A DNA stretch of 64,000 nt. Origin: CAZLGM01 sp964623625 (GTDB lineage Bacteria; Desulfobacterota; Desulfobulbia; Desulfobulbales; Desulfocapsaceae). Location: assembly GCA_964623625.1 (NCBI GenBank), contig CAZUUJ010000012.1, forward strand, positions 1 through 64,000. Direction: 5' to 3'. Numbering within the stretch: the stretch's first letter is position 1; each line of letters starts with the position of its first letter. The translations under genes were made by a program, and so were the position numbers. Under the pieces are notes generated by a model. It saw nothing but the letters and a program-made list of their open reading frames with translations, did no database searches and was not told where the DNA came from. This document shows, in pieces, positions 27,038 to 36,655 of the stretch.

Positions 27038-27949
27038 TTACTCTATCGGCCTGGCAACGATATCACTATAATCAAGTGATTTATTTTCTGCAGACAATGG
27101 TATCAACTCACTGTTTTCAACAGAAAGAAAGAAAAATTCGTAGGTACCCATTTCAAGTATGGCATCTAAAATATCCTGGCGAGTATAGTGGAATCGCGTC
27201 ATATTGTCATCGGTCTCAAAAATAATCGTCGGCTGATATCTGCCGATGGTTTTTCCAGCTCCTAATAGCGCGGCCAGCTCCCCACCCTCGATATCGAGTT
27301 TGATAAGATCAGGCGGAGGAATAACTTTGTTTTCCATCAAATCATCAACCGAGACCACAACTCTTTTTATTCTATTGGACTTCTCTTCTCTGGCTACAGC
27401 TGATGCATGAATTGAATGCGAGCCGATAAACAAATCCGCCTCTCCCCATGACTCTCCAACCATGACATCAAAAACATTAATATTTTTCAGACTATTCAAT
27501 TTACAGGAAACCGCAATGCATTCTGCAAGTGACGGTTGCGGTTCAAACGAGATAACTGTGCTATGTTGAAATAAATTTGCCATTTCAAGGGAGATGTAAC
27601 CCACATTTGCACCAATATCATAGAACACACCGTCCTCTTTCATAAATCGTCGGCAGCAGTTTAGAACATGTCTGTTCCATGTTCTGCCGTTATTCAATAT
27701 GTGAACATAAACATCCAGACTATTTGGTTCTACGGCTAGAACAGCACCAAAGCAGGTTGTAACATATTGTCTAGTCAACTGCTTGTAAAACAGTCTTCCA
27801 ATTATACGAGGAATACGACCCTTTCCCCTGGGAACAAATCTGTTCCAGAATTTGGCCAGAAATAAATAGAAGGAATGTTTCTCACTCCACTCCTGTACAT
27901 TAATCTCAGGGCATATCAAAGGCTTACAATTCGACTTATAACTTTCCAT
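27038..27949 (-). CDS. FkbM family methyltransferase (2)
   Basis: The 303-residue protein carries the FkbM pattern: VFYDIGANVGYISLEMANLF (about residues 115-134), VISFEPQPSLAECI, INVFDVMVGESWGEADLF, VVVSVDDLM and PDLIKLDIEGGELAALLGAG. An N-terminal region of about 100 residues precedes the core, longer than in the paralogue at 16330. It sits between a small methyltransferase gene and carbamoyltransferase 2. O-methylation of a sugar is the likely role, from family and context. Gaps on both sides are short (52 and 113 nt). Confidence 0.87.
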   Translation of the reverse strand: MESYKSNCKPLICPEINVQEWSEKHSFYLFLAKFWNRFVPRGKGRIPRIIGRLFYKQLTRQYVTTCFGAVLAVEPNSLDVYVHILNNGRTWNRHVLNCCRRFMKEDGVFYDIGANVGYISLEMANLFQHSTVISFEPQPSLAECIAVSCKLNSLKNINVFDVMVGESWGEADLFIGSHSIHASAVAREEKSNRIKRVVVSVDDLMENKVIPPPDLIKLDIEGGELAALLGAGKTIGRYQPTIIFETDDNMTRFHYTRQDILDAILEMGTYEFFFLSVENSELIPLSAENKSLDYSDIVARPIE

Positions 27950-28062
27950 CTTAATCTTTATTCAAATATACTTACTGAACGACTATTAACTTGAAGTAGG
28001 TGGTTCGTTGTTTGGCTGAAGCCGACTATTGTTCAATTTGTATGCATCGCAAAAGTATCGTA

Positions 28063-28695
28063 TTAACTTGGTTTTCTACATTCAACTCCAAGGCAATTCT
28101 CCCACTTGCTTTTGTCTTCTACCGTAAAAAAAAAGGGATCAGATGAATCACCAAAGAATGCTCTTCTAATTTCAATAAAACCAGCGTCGTTAAGCTCAGG
28201 TACAATTGCCTTGTAATCCCACATCCAGAGATGCTGCGAATTTCCAAGCCAAGTAGTCATCAAACCTTTCACTCCCCTTGTTCTCCTTTCACAACCAAGA
28301 GATGTTTCTCTCATAAACTCTGAAACCGCATTGCTTGACTGGTTGTTCATATAATTCCTTATTGAGTATTCAAGATCAGGCAATACAAAGCGAAATATCC
28401 CCCCAGGTCGTAACATTTTTCTTGTATTACGTAACGCAGTCCGGAAGTCAACGAGAGAAAGATGCTCAAGAACGTGAGAACAATAAACTCCATCACATGA
28501 ACCTATCGCGACTGACAAGCCCTTTACAATATCGCCGTACTCCACATTATTTGGGAATCGATATTCATTTTTCGTATACAGACGGCCAACTAAAGGTAAT
28601 CTTTCAAAACGTAGGGTGGGAGAGGCATCGAAATTTCGCCACTGGTTAGGGGCAGACCACCCACATCCATATTGTACATACTTACTTTCTTTCAT
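28063..28695 (-). CDS. Small class I methyltransferase-like protein
   Basis: The 210-residue protein begins KYVQYGCGWSAPNQWRNFDA, a first strand with Gly-Cys-Gly that stands for SAM motif I. It has GVYCSHVLEHLSLVDFRTAL and RKMLRPGGIFRFVLPDLEY, the usual post motifs of predicted SAM-dependent methyltransferases in sugar loci. A WLGNSQHLWMWDYKAIVPEL segment near residue 150 is shared by this subgroup. The gene ends 113 nt before the FkbM gene and starts 167 nt from the edge of the IS at 28863; that 28696-28862 stretch holds nothing recognisable. Confidence 0.75.
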   Translation of the reverse strand: MKESKYVQYGCGWSAPNQWRNFDASPTLRFERLPLVGRLYTKNEYRFPNNVEYGDIVKGLSVAIGSCDGVYCSHVLEHLSLVDFRTALRNTRKMLRPGGIFRFVLPDLEYSIRNYMNNQSSNAVSEFMRETSLGCERRTRGVKGLMTTWLGNSQHLWMWDYKAIVPELNDAGFIEIRRAFFGDSSDPFFFTVEDKSKWENCLGVECRKPS

Positions 28696-28862
28696 TTATT
28701 GTTATTCTTCTTTGAGGTCCAATGATTCTTTAGAAAGCATTCTATTGTAGATCATGGTTATTCGGTCTGATTGATTGTTAAAGCCAAATCAGGCTACATT
28801 TCGATTGTTATTAAACTACCAAGCAACAATCTAATGCAAGTTGTTCTCTCTTTTTAGTTATT

Positions 28863-30510
28863 CCTTAATCCGTGACAAACCATCAATATTTTCTCGCATA
28901 TTTAGCATATAACACATTGATATTTATGTCAAAATATAAAAATATATACCTGTCCTAAAAACTAACCCCGCAGGTGAAAAAACCAAACGATTTATCCTCG
29001 AACAATCTGATAACGAATCCTACACCAGTCACACCGGCCTTGCTCTGGCTGGTCTTTGCATAAACCGATACAGCAATCTCTCCCGTGTAACAGGACGCAA
29101 GATGGACAATAGCGACAACCTCATCTCCAACATCGACCTTCTCCGCAGCTACCTGGGTCTTCTTTGTATTGGCAAGAGCGACTATGAGGCCATAACCGGT
29201 ATGCGTGATGATGAATATTTCAAGACCTCTCTTGGTATTAAAAAAGTTCCATCCGCAGAGCGATTGCGACAGCGTTTCGATGAAGATTCTCCGATGTTTC
29301 AGCAGGTTGCCCAAAAAGTCTCTATAGAGCTGTTGAAAAACGGCAAGGCCCATCTCACTGTTCTTGATACCGGTCACATCCCTCTTGATGCCGATGTTTT
29401 TCCCATGGATATCTCAGGGAAAAAGAAGGAGCATATCAGTCGAACATACAAGGGACATGATGGCTATGCTCCCATTGCAGCCTATCTTGGTCTTGAGGGC
29501 TGGTGCCTTGAGGTTGAGCTCCAGCCTGGCAGTCAGCACAGCCAGGAAGAATTCCCTGCATTTTTGCAGCGTGTCCTCAACAAAGCCAGAAAATTGACCG
29601 GCAAAAAATTGCTGGTACGTCTTGATTCAGCCCATGACGCCGTTGAAAACCGCGTGTTATTGCGAAACAGTGACAAGGTGTCCTACATTATCAAATGGAA
29701 TCCAAGACGTGAAGACACGAGCGAACTCTGTAAACGGGCCTTTGCCGAAGGTCAAGTGACCGAGCCACGTAAAGGAAAACGAGTGGTCTTGTTGACAATC
29801 ACCAAACAACAGGAATATCAAGGGGAGAAATATTTCTTTACCAAAGTTGTCCAGGTAACCGAACGAATTATCAACAAGCATGGCCAGATTCTTCTGGTGC
29901 CGGATGTAAAAGTGGACGGCTGGTGGACAAATCTTGTTCTTCCTGAGAAGAAAATTATCTCCCTGTATCAGAACCATGGGCTCAGCGAGCAGTTCCATAG
30001 TGAATTCAAAACAGATCTTGATCTGGAACGACTACCCAGCGACAAATTTGCCACCAATGCTCTTGTCATGGACCTTGGCGCCTTTGCTTACAATATTCTT
30101 CGATATATCGACCAGCTTGGGCTGCTCGGCGAACAATCTCCAGTTCGTCATCCAGCAAAAAGACGGCGAATTAAGACGGTCATTCAGGAATTGATCTATC
30201 TGGCGGCCCGTCTAATCAGAAGCGGTAATCGGTTGAAATTACGTTTTGGTTGTCATTGTCCGGCTTACCCTGCATTTGCCGGACTATACAATAAGCTGTT
30301 GATACGCGCTTAATTGCAGATTCATCACCAAGAAGACAAAACAACAAGAGAGGTGCGTCTAAAATGCACAGATTTTATCAAATTTTCAAAGATCGAACAA
30401 GCCGGAGCCTCATTGTGAACCCGGCGATATGGTGAGCAGCTTGCCTGCTGCATGTGATTGACAAAAAAGGCTGCTCTTTACACAGGTGTATCATGCGTCA
30501 CGGATTCAGG
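28863..30510 (+). mobile_element. IS1380-family insertion sequence
   Basis: The 1648-bp element has inverted ends CCTTAATCCGTGAC (28863-28876) and the inverse of CCTGAATCCGTGAC (30497-30510), 13 of 14 matching. TTATT directly flanks both sides (28858-28862 and 30511-30515), a 5-bp target duplication. It encodes one DDE transposase on the plus strand, against the direction of the surrounding operon. Length, ends and duplication fit the IS1380 family. It lies between the flippase gene and a methyltransferase gene, so it may block read-through of the leftward transcript. Confidence 0.88.
29102..30313 (+). CDS. IS1380-family transposase (start codon region defective or unusual)
   Basis: The 403-residue frame from ATG 29102 holds the IS1380 DDE core: VLDTGHIPLDADVFP, KEHISRTYKGHDGYAPI, LVRLDSAHDAVENRVLLRN and LSEQFHSEFKTDLDLERLPS. 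The frame is open further upstream to 28940, and the extra part (TKRFILEQSDNESYTSH then TGLALAGL) is the expected IS1380 N-terminus, yet no ATG, GTG or TTG is in frame there. A GTG at 28974 lies one base out of frame across a run of six A. So the 29102 start would give a protein lacking about 40 N-terminal residues, or the A run has lost one base, or slippage restores the frame. Confidence 0.85.
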   Translation: MDNSDNLISNIDLLRSYLGLLCIGKSDYEAITGMRDDEYFKTSLGIKKVPSAERLRQRFDEDSPMFQQVAQKVSIELLKNGKAHLTVLDTGHIPLDADVFPMDISGKKKEHISRTYKGHDGYAPIAAYLGLEGWCLEVELQPGSQHSQEEFPAFLQRVLNKARKLTGKKLLVRLDSAHDAVENRVLLRNSDKVSYIIKWNPRREDTSELCKRAFAEGQVTEPRKGKRVVLLTITKQQEYQGEKYFFTKVVQVTERIINKHGQILLVPDVKVDGWWTNLVLPEKKIISLYQNHGLSEQFHSEFKTDLDLERLPSDKFATNALVMDLGAFAYNILRYIDQLGLLGEQSPVRHPAKRRRIKTVIQELIYLAARLIRSGNRLKLRFGCHCPAYPAFAGLYNKLLIRA

Positions 30511-30714
30511 TTATTCACATAAAATATAATGTGTCTTATTATTTTATTGATATTACAAATGAATTTCATAATCATTTCCACAAGGAAACAAAGATGAGAC
30601 AATTATATATCCAAAAAAGACAGTAAATTAACATTCTTATTTATTCTAGACTCTTATAGCATTGGAACAATAAATGGACAGCTAAAGTCTCCTTAGAGTA
30701 TGGCATAATTGATT

Positions 30715-32013
30715 TTATAACTTTTTTCCAGTAGTGCTTTTGAAACCGAAAAAGTTGATTGCAACCTGATACAGGAGGGCGATAGAGGCTGTCCCCAAAC
30801 TAAAGAGTAACACTCCAATAGTCTTTGAAAAATCTAGAAACACAACAAGCAATAGCTGTCCGGCTGAAACTAATACGATACCATAAGGTTGGTATTTAAC
30901 CCAACCACGTGCACGATTTATACTAAAAGCAACAGCCCCAAAACTATAGACTATTGCCGTTGCTGCAGAAACAATCAACTCATTATGAAGTCCGGAATAG
31001 CTCCCTCCAAGGAGAAACAGCATGGCTTCAGGAAGAACAGAAACAAAAAACAATAACGCTCCCCCGATAACAAGCATAACCATCCACCACTGCAAATATC
31101 TGATCAAGTATAAATCATTGTCTTTTATATTTGTTATACGGGGAATAAATACGGTACCTGCAAACCCACTGATCATTCCAATCAGCAAACCTAAACGACC
31201 TAGTGCACCAACTTTTGCTACGTTTTCGACCGAACCAAAATATGCTGCCAACCAGGTAATCAACGGTGCCTGAATAGCGAAATGAATGGAACCGGGAATA
31301 ACAGGTAGGATCTGTCCTATCAATGCTCTCCGATAATGATGGAACTGTCGTAAACTCGGTTTGTTTAAACGAGAAAAATGCTTTTTAAACAACTGTCTTG
31401 ATAATAAAAACGTGGCGATAGTTCCTGCCACAACAGAAACCATACCGGCCTGAGCGTTGAGCATTCCCGAAAACCAGATCATCCCGACACATAATAACTT
31501 GGTAGTTTCATTAGTGATGTCAAGCAAATAAGCGAAACGAAAACGGTTCTCCAGCTTGAAAACATATGAGATGATACTGAAGTCAATAACCAACCAGGAA
31601 GCGATCCCCAATAATACGACCCCGAGGACCAAGACTTGGTTAGACACCCCGACATGCGTTGCCGTATAGTAGAAATATATGATTGTACCAATAAAGCTAA
31701 AGGAAAATATCAGCCTTCTAAAGCGGAGGACAGTATGATAATAAGGCATCCAGGACTTGTTCTTTTGGATAGATCTCCATCGGAAGAAAGAAAGCGCTTC
31801 CGTAGCTCCAAGATTTGCAAAAGTACAAATAAAGGTAAAACAGGCTAACAATAGTGTATATATTCCGTATTCTTCAATAGGTAAAATCCTAACAAGCAAC
31901 AACCCACTGACTGCTGCGATCAATCGAGTGACAATAAAAGCAAGAGAGTATTCAGACGCTAATTTCAACCATGGAATAAGCCGCTGAAACAGTAGGACAT
32001 GTTTTTTCATCAA
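30715..32013 (-). CDS. Polysaccharide flippase, Wzx/MOP family
   Basis: The 432-residue protein has about twelve to fourteen hydrophobic segments and starts with an amphipathic stretch then FIVTRLIAAVSGLLLVRILP. IEEYGIYTLLLACFTFICTFANLG is the pattern seen at the start of polysaccharide flippases (EYGxY then a long helix). It would move the lipid-linked repeat unit from the cytoplasmic to the periplasmic face. It is the only flippase in the window and pairs with the Wzy-like protein at 19654. It follows the GMD-like gene by 62 nt. The 30516-30714 gap to the IS is AT-rich with no gene seen. Confidence 0.83.
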   Translation of the reverse strand: MMKKHVLLFQRLIPWLKLASEYSLAFIVTRLIAAVSGLLLVRILPIEEYGIYTLLLACFTFICTFANLGATEALSFFRWRSIQKNKSWMPYYHTVLRFRRLIFSFSFIGTIIYFYYTATHVGVSNQVLVLGVVLLGIASWLVIDFSIISYVFKLENRFRFAYLLDITNETTKLLCVGMIWFSGMLNAQAGMVSVVAGTIATFLLSRQLFKKHFSRLNKPSLRQFHHYRRALIGQILPVIPGSIHFAIQAPLITWLAAYFGSVENVAKVGALGRLGLLIGMISGFAGTVFIPRITNIKDNDLYLIRYLQWWMVMLVIGGALLFFVSVLPEAMLFLLGGSYSGLHNELIVSAATAIVYSFGAVAFSINRARGWVKYQPYGIVLVSAGQLLLVVFLDFSKTIGVLLFSLGTASIALLYQVAINFFGFKSTTGKKL

Positions 32014-32075
32014 TCCCTCTTGTTAACTGTCAGGAACCAATCATCTTAAAAAACTTTTTCCCATAATAAGGCTAT

Positions 32076-33038
32076 TTATTTCGTTCTCTTCAGCTCTTGA
32101 GCAACCATCATCTCAACCAGTGCCGGCATATCCGTCTTTGCTTTCCAGCCGAGATGTTCGGCTGCAAGCGAAGGGTCTCCACAGCTAATTTCAAGATCCG
32201 TTGGACGCATCAGAGCTGGATCGATATCCACATACGTTTTCCAATCGAGCCGAAAACAAGAAAAGGCTTTATCGACAAAATCTTTAAGAGAGTATGTTTT
32301 TCCGGTGGCAATGACAAAATCTTCAGGCTCTACCTGCTGAAGCATCAACCACATGGCTTCTACATATTCGGGTGCCCAACCCCAATCACGCTGAATATCA
32401 AGGTTACCTAGATGCAGACGTTCGTAGCTTCCATCAGCAATTCGGCAGGCACTCCGAATAATTTTCTGGGTCACAAACCGCTCAGGCCGAAGCGGCGATT
32501 CATGGTTGAACAAAATTCCGGAACAGGCATAAAGGTCGTAAGCTTCTCTATAGTTTGCGACCTGCCAGTGAGCTGCAGCTTTGGCAACCGCATAAGGACT
32601 CCGAGGTTTAAATGGCATTTTTTCATTAGCGGGAACCCCTCCCGTATCACCGAAACATTCGCTGGAACCGGCATTATACAGTCGAACCGGTAGTTGACTG
32701 AAGCGGATAGCCTCTAAAAGATTTAATGTACCGGTGCTTATACTTTTAAGAGTTTCTACAGGTTGTTCAAATGATAGCCCTACAGAACTTTGGCCGGCAA
32801 GGTTATAGATTTCTTCGGGTTGTGTCTTTGTCAATACCTGCAAAACACTCCGAAAGTCCGTCAGTGCCATTGACTCATAGTGAACCGCCTCATACACGCC
32901 CAGCTTTTTCAGATTCGCGAATGTTGAAACCTGGGCATCCCGTGATGTTCCATATACTGTATATCCTTTATCTACCAACAAACGGGCCAAATAGGAGCCG
33001 TCTTGACCCGAAACACCACATATTAATGCCGTTTTCAT
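32076..33038 (-). CDS. GDP-mannose 4,6-dehydratase-like SDR (second copy)
   Basis: The 320-residue protein begins ALICGVSGQDGSYLARLL, a Gly-x-x-Gly-x-x-Gly motif of the GMD type. It has IYNLAGQSSVGLSFEQP, NAGSSECFGDTGG with the catalytic Ser/Glu region, SPYAVAKAAAHW with Tyr-x-x-x-Lys, and LFNHESPLRPERFVTQKI. NHESPLR and FVT-KI are strong GMD marks. It is shorter than the canonical gmd at 40248 (373 residues). It could make the same 4-keto intermediate, or act on a related GDP-sugar. Its stop is 62 nt before the flippase gene and its start overlaps the GT4 gene by 4 nt. Confidence 0.8.
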   Translation of the reverse strand: MKTALICGVSGQDGSYLARLLVDKGYTVYGTSRDAQVSTFANLKKLGVYEAVHYESMALTDFRSVLQVLTKTQPEEIYNLAGQSSVGLSFEQPVETLKSISTGTLNLLEAIRFSQLPVRLYNAGSSECFGDTGGVPANEKMPFKPRSPYAVAKAAAHWQVANYREAYDLYACSGILFNHESPLRPERFVTQKIIRSACRIADGSYERLHLGNLDIQRDWGWAPEYVEAMWLMLQQVEPEDFVIATGKTYSLKDFVDKAFSCFRLDWKTYVDIDPALMRPTDLEISCGDPSLAAEHLGWKAKTDMPALVEMMVAQELKRTK

Positions 33039-34129
33039 TCCTCGACTCCTAAGGTATTATCAATGATTTTCCTTAACCGCTGCTCAAAGTGCTGAAAAGA
33101 AAAATAGTCTAAACCATCAGGGATTTGTTTCGGTTTCGACAATGCCTCCAAGATTGCACTTTCAAGTTCTGTTTTATCAGAAGGATCAACAAGCAACCCA
33201 AGCTTGCCATTCCTGACAGCCTCTCTTGTTCCATCCTTCTTGCTGGCAACAACGGGTATTCCACAAGCCATTGCTTCCAGAATAACAAAACCGAACCCCT
33301 CGCCATAACTTGGCATTATATAGGCATCGGCCAACCTGTAATAATCTGCCTTCTCTTCCTCCGGAATATATCCTGTCATGACAAAGTGATTTGATATTCC
33401 AAGCTCTTCGGCTTTTGACAGAAGACGCTGTCTGTCATCTCCGCCACCCACAGCCATATAGACGATCCGAGGTTCTTTTTTTACAAGTTTTGGCAAGGTT
33501 TCCAAAATCTCATCAAAACCCTTATATCGTTCTGAAGTAGACATCCGTCCAAGAGTCATGATAACAATTTTATTCTGAAGCTGATACCGCTTGAGTAGAG
33601 GCTTCAGTTTTTGATCGATACCGTAGAATTCACTGTGAATAGCATTTGGTAATAGATGGGTTCGACTGATATCAACGTGACTCCAATCAAGAAAATGGGT
33701 ACGCGTTATTTCACTGATAGAAATAACACAATCAATTTTACCAACTAGTAAATTCGTCACTTTACCTTGATTGACTTTCCAGGAGTCTATTCCATAGATC
33801 AATTGTACAATCGGCACTTTTAACCATTTCTTTAAAAGAAATGCAATTGGCAACAAATGAAGATGACCACAGATGATTAGATCGTACCCTTTATCTTTGT
33901 GCACTAATTTTATGATATTGGCAATATAATAAAATTTATTGCCAATTCCACTGGTTACATACTTCAGCTTTTCAGGTAATGGCTCGGTGTAGTTTGCCGT
34001 CAGACGGGGTATGGCTACTACTTCTTTGCATCTTGTCTGTCTGCATATAGCCGTAAGTAAATCTCTGTTATACAAGGCTATCCCCCCCTGCCCGCCGAAT
34101 GCTTCCGTTAACAATGCCAGGACCCTCAT
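33035..34129 (-). CDS. Glycosyltransferase family 4
   Basis: The 364-residue protein begins MRVLALLTEAFGGQGGIALY, a GT4 start with the Gly-rich loop. DLIICGHLHLLPIAFLLKKW, VIMTLGRMSTSERYKGFDE, YIMPSYGEGFGFVILEAMACG with the paired glutamates, and SKKDGTREAV follow. The layout is that of a mannosyl- or galactosyl-type GT4, but the donor cannot be named. It overlaps asnB (4 nt) and the GMD-like gene (4 nt), so the three genes form a coupled block. Confidence 0.89.
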   Translation of the reverse strand: MRVLALLTEAFGGQGGIALYNRDLLTAICRQTRCKEVVAIPRLTANYTEPLPEKLKYVTSGIGNKFYYIANIIKLVHKDKGYDLIICGHLHLLPIAFLLKKWLKVPIVQLIYGIDSWKVNQGKVTNLLVGKIDCVISISEITRTHFLDWSHVDISRTHLLPNAIHSEFYGIDQKLKPLLKRYQLQNKIVIMTLGRMSTSERYKGFDEILETLPKLVKKEPRIVYMAVGGGDDRQRLLSKAEELGISNHFVMTGYIPEEEKADYYRLADAYIMPSYGEGFGFVILEAMACGIPVVASKKDGTREAVRNGKLGLLVDPSDKTELESAILEALSKPKQIPDGLDYFSFQHFEQRLRKIIDNTLGVEE

Positions 34130-35940
34130 ACCAGTTGTTCTCCAACACTCTTATTATACACCACCTTTGCCCATCCCCTTAAACCTCGTGAGGATGAACC
34201 AGTGTGAGAGAAGGTTGACCTTTTAAGCAACCATTGTTGTATAGGAACGGTAAATCCTGATTTTTTTCTTTGCAGAATAGATTCAGGCAAACGCCTTTTA
34301 GGGGTCAGAGCCATATCATGTTTTGTCAATGACTGTCCGGCAGCAATGATTTTCAGGATCGCACGAAACACCTTGACATCCACCAGCGGAACTCTCACTT
34401 CAAGGGAATGTGCCATGCTTGCCCAGTCGGTATCCCGAAGCAGTTGATTGCGCATGTACCAGGTCAATTCAAGGGCTGAAACCTTTAACTGATCATTTTC
34501 AATTCTATTCACCGTTTCCTGCAATCGAACTAAAGTATCAAGTTTTTGCAACCCTTCTTCGCTGGTATATTTATCTAAAAGCCGAGGTAACTCCCATGGC
34601 ATAAACAACCCACGACGCAGAAAATACGCGCCCCAGAAATTTGTACCGTATTCCAATACACCGGCATACTTTGGGGAGGTTAGTCTCCTAATAAGCGGCT
34701 CAGATAAAACACGAGTTATTTTACCTATTGACGGGAACCTTTTCATTAATCTCAGTTTTTTTACGATTCGAGGTATCTGTTCAAAGCTCGGGTATCCTCC
34801 GAATAACTCGTCCCCGCCAATCCCGGAGACGGCAACTTTCAACCCGGTTGCCGCTGTCACTTTACTGACAAAATAACTGTTTACGCCGTTTATGGTCGGC
34901 TGATCCATAACCTCTAACAAATTAGCCGACTCTTCGACAAACTCATCTTTCTTCACCCATACCGTTTGATGGTTGGTATGATATTGCTGTGCAATTTTCT
35001 CGGCTAAAGGGACCTCGTCCATTTCTGAGCCAATATACTCATCAAAACCAAGAGTTACGGTATGAAGATCGTTAACAGACTCTGTTGCAAGAGCCGTCAG
35101 TGTTGTGGAATCAAGACCGGATGATAGAAAGAAACCAACCGGTACATCGGCAATAAGATGATGCTGAACAGTGTCAAGCAACCTTTCCCGCAGACTATCG
35201 TTCTTTGAGTATGCGCTTTGAGGTTTGGAAAGTTCTTGGTCTATTTCTTTTGCAAGATCAAAAAAACAGGTCGTCTTTTTCTGCCCATCCCGGCCGATCC
35301 ACAATGATGTTCCCGCCGGCAACGAACGAATGGCACGGTAGAGCGTATACGGTTCCGGTAAATGTCCCCATAAAAAAAACCCGACCTGGCCGGCAGGTTC
35401 CAATTCTTTTTTAATTCGCCTCCCAGCAAGAAGAGCCTTGACTTGAGAGGCAAAGCGAAACGTTTTGCCGTCATCGGCATAGTAAAGAGGTTTGATGCCA
35501 AAATGGTCCCGGGCTAAAAACAATCCTTTTTGCTGTTCATCCCAGATAGCAAAGGCGAACATGCCCCGAAGGTCATGGACCATCGACTCCCCTTTCTCTC
35601 GGTACAGATGGAGCAACACCTCTGTATCCGAGCGTGTTCGAAAAACATAGCCTTTTTTTATGAGATTTTGTCGTAGAGCTCGGTAATTGTATATTTCTCC
35701 ATTGTAGGTGATAGCGAGGTTTCCATTATCGGCAACCATTGGCTGCGCACCATTATCTGTAAGATCTATGATTGCCAGTCGACGATGGGCAATTCCTATC
35801 ATCCTGTTTCTGGAATACCATTCACCCTTACCATCGGGACCGCGCAATCTCATAGAATCACGGATCAAACGCAATTCTTTTGGATCTACTGGGGAAGCAG
35901 CCGTCGAATTATATGAAAAAATACCCGCAATTCCGCACAT
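34126..35940 (-). CDS. asnB: Asparagine synthetase (glutamine-hydrolysing), AsnB type
   Basis: The 604-residue protein starts MCGIAGIFSY, with the Cys2 nucleophile of class II glutamine amidotransferases. It has RGPDGKGEWYS and SDTEVLLHLYREKG in the glutaminase half. The synthetase half shows the ATP-binding FFLSSGLDSTTLTAL near residue 280, GIGGDELFGGYPSF, and RVPLVDVKVFRAIL. Cellular AsnB makes asparagine, but AsnB-like genes inside polysaccharide loci are often linked to amidation of uronic acids on the glycan; that is inferred here from the context. It is translationally coupled to the GT4 gene. A 715-nt gap separates it from carbamoyltransferase 3. Confidence 0.88.
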   Translation of the reverse strand: MCGIAGIFSYNSTAASPVDPKELRLIRDSMRLRGPDGKGEWYSRNRMIGIAHRRLAIIDLTDNGAQPMVADNGNLAITYNGEIYNYRALRQNLIKKGYVFRTRSDTEVLLHLYREKGESMVHDLRGMFAFAIWDEQQKGLFLARDHFGIKPLYYADDGKTFRFASQVKALLAGRRIKKELEPAGQVGFFLWGHLPEPYTLYRAIRSLPAGTSLWIGRDGQKKTTCFFDLAKEIDQELSKPQSAYSKNDSLRERLLDTVQHHLIADVPVGFFLSSGLDSTTLTALATESVNDLHTVTLGFDEYIGSEMDEVPLAEKIAQQYHTNHQTVWVKKDEFVEESANLLEVMDQPTINGVNSYFVSKVTAATGLKVAVSGIGGDELFGGYPSFEQIPRIVKKLRLMKRFPSIGKITRVLSEPLIRRLTSPKYAGVLEYGTNFWGAYFLRRGLFMPWELPRLLDKYTSEEGLQKLDTLVRLQETVNRIENDQLKVSALELTWYMRNQLLRDTDWASMAHSLEVRVPLVDVKVFRAILKIIAAGQSLTKHDMALTPKRRLPESILQRKKSGFTVPIQQWLLKRSTFSHTGSSSRGLRGWAKVVYNKSVGEQLV

Positions 35941-36222
35941 GGTTCTCTCTTAATCGATTGACCCTCTTGGATTCGGATGCAAACATCAACGATTTCTTAT
36001 GGTTAAGAAAAATGGATTATTATAACCCTCTTTGGCAGGAATATCCTAGCTGAGTGCCCTTTTAAATTCCACAACCCCTATTAAAAGAAGTTTTTCACTC
36101 TCGAAAAAATTAAAATGATCATTAATATTATATAGTTGTCAGTTTATGCACGACATAACCCCTTCATTTCCTGCATAACGTATTCTTTTTGATTTTCATT
36201 TAGGATAACATCTATCCTGTGA

Positions 36223-36569
36223 AAGGCCAGAAAGTATTCATTTGATAAGTTCATTGCCAATCCCGAATATTATGGAAGTGTTGAGCGTTTTCTCCACCTT
36301 GCCATTAGTCAATTACCGATATCGGCAACCATCTTGTTGCAGAAAATGATTTAGGAAATATTGAGTGGTACAGCGATATTCCAAAAATCTTATCCGATAG
36401 AAACTATTTTAGTAGAGAACTGGCCGAGAAATGGATACGTATGATCGGTTTCAGAAACACCCTGGTCCATGAGTATATCGATATTAATCGGAAAATCGTT
36501 TACAGGGTCTTACAAGATGAGTTAGCGGATTTGGAAGAACTGAAAAGAGTTTTTGCTCGCTTCTTATGA
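36223..36569 (+). pseudogene. HepT-like (DUF86) HEPN toxin relic, frameshifted
   Basis: Two plus-strand frames together read as a HepT protein. The first, open from 36223, gives FDKFIANPEYYGSVERFLHL; after a frameshift near 36310-36318 the second gives DIGNHLVAEN and, near the end, RNTLVHEYIDINRKIVY, then stops at TGA 36567. RNTLVHEY matches the R-x4-6-H-x-Y motif of HepT RNases. A TGA precedes the first frame and no start codon or partner MntA nucleotidyltransferase gene is near. The rest of the 35941-36655 gap shows nothing recognisable. It lies opposite in direction to the sugar operon, a remnant of an acquired toxin-antitoxin pair. Confidence 0.7.
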
Positions 36570-36655
36570 TGAGATCGCTACGGTCACTACGTTCCCTCGC
36601 GATGACTATGGGTAATAAATAGTGGTGAGTCAGCTGCTCATGTTCTTAGAAGCTT

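Noticed and set aside
28955..29377. A 140-residue minus-strand frame across the start of the IS
   Set aside because: It lies antisense to the conserved transposase core and shows no known domain.
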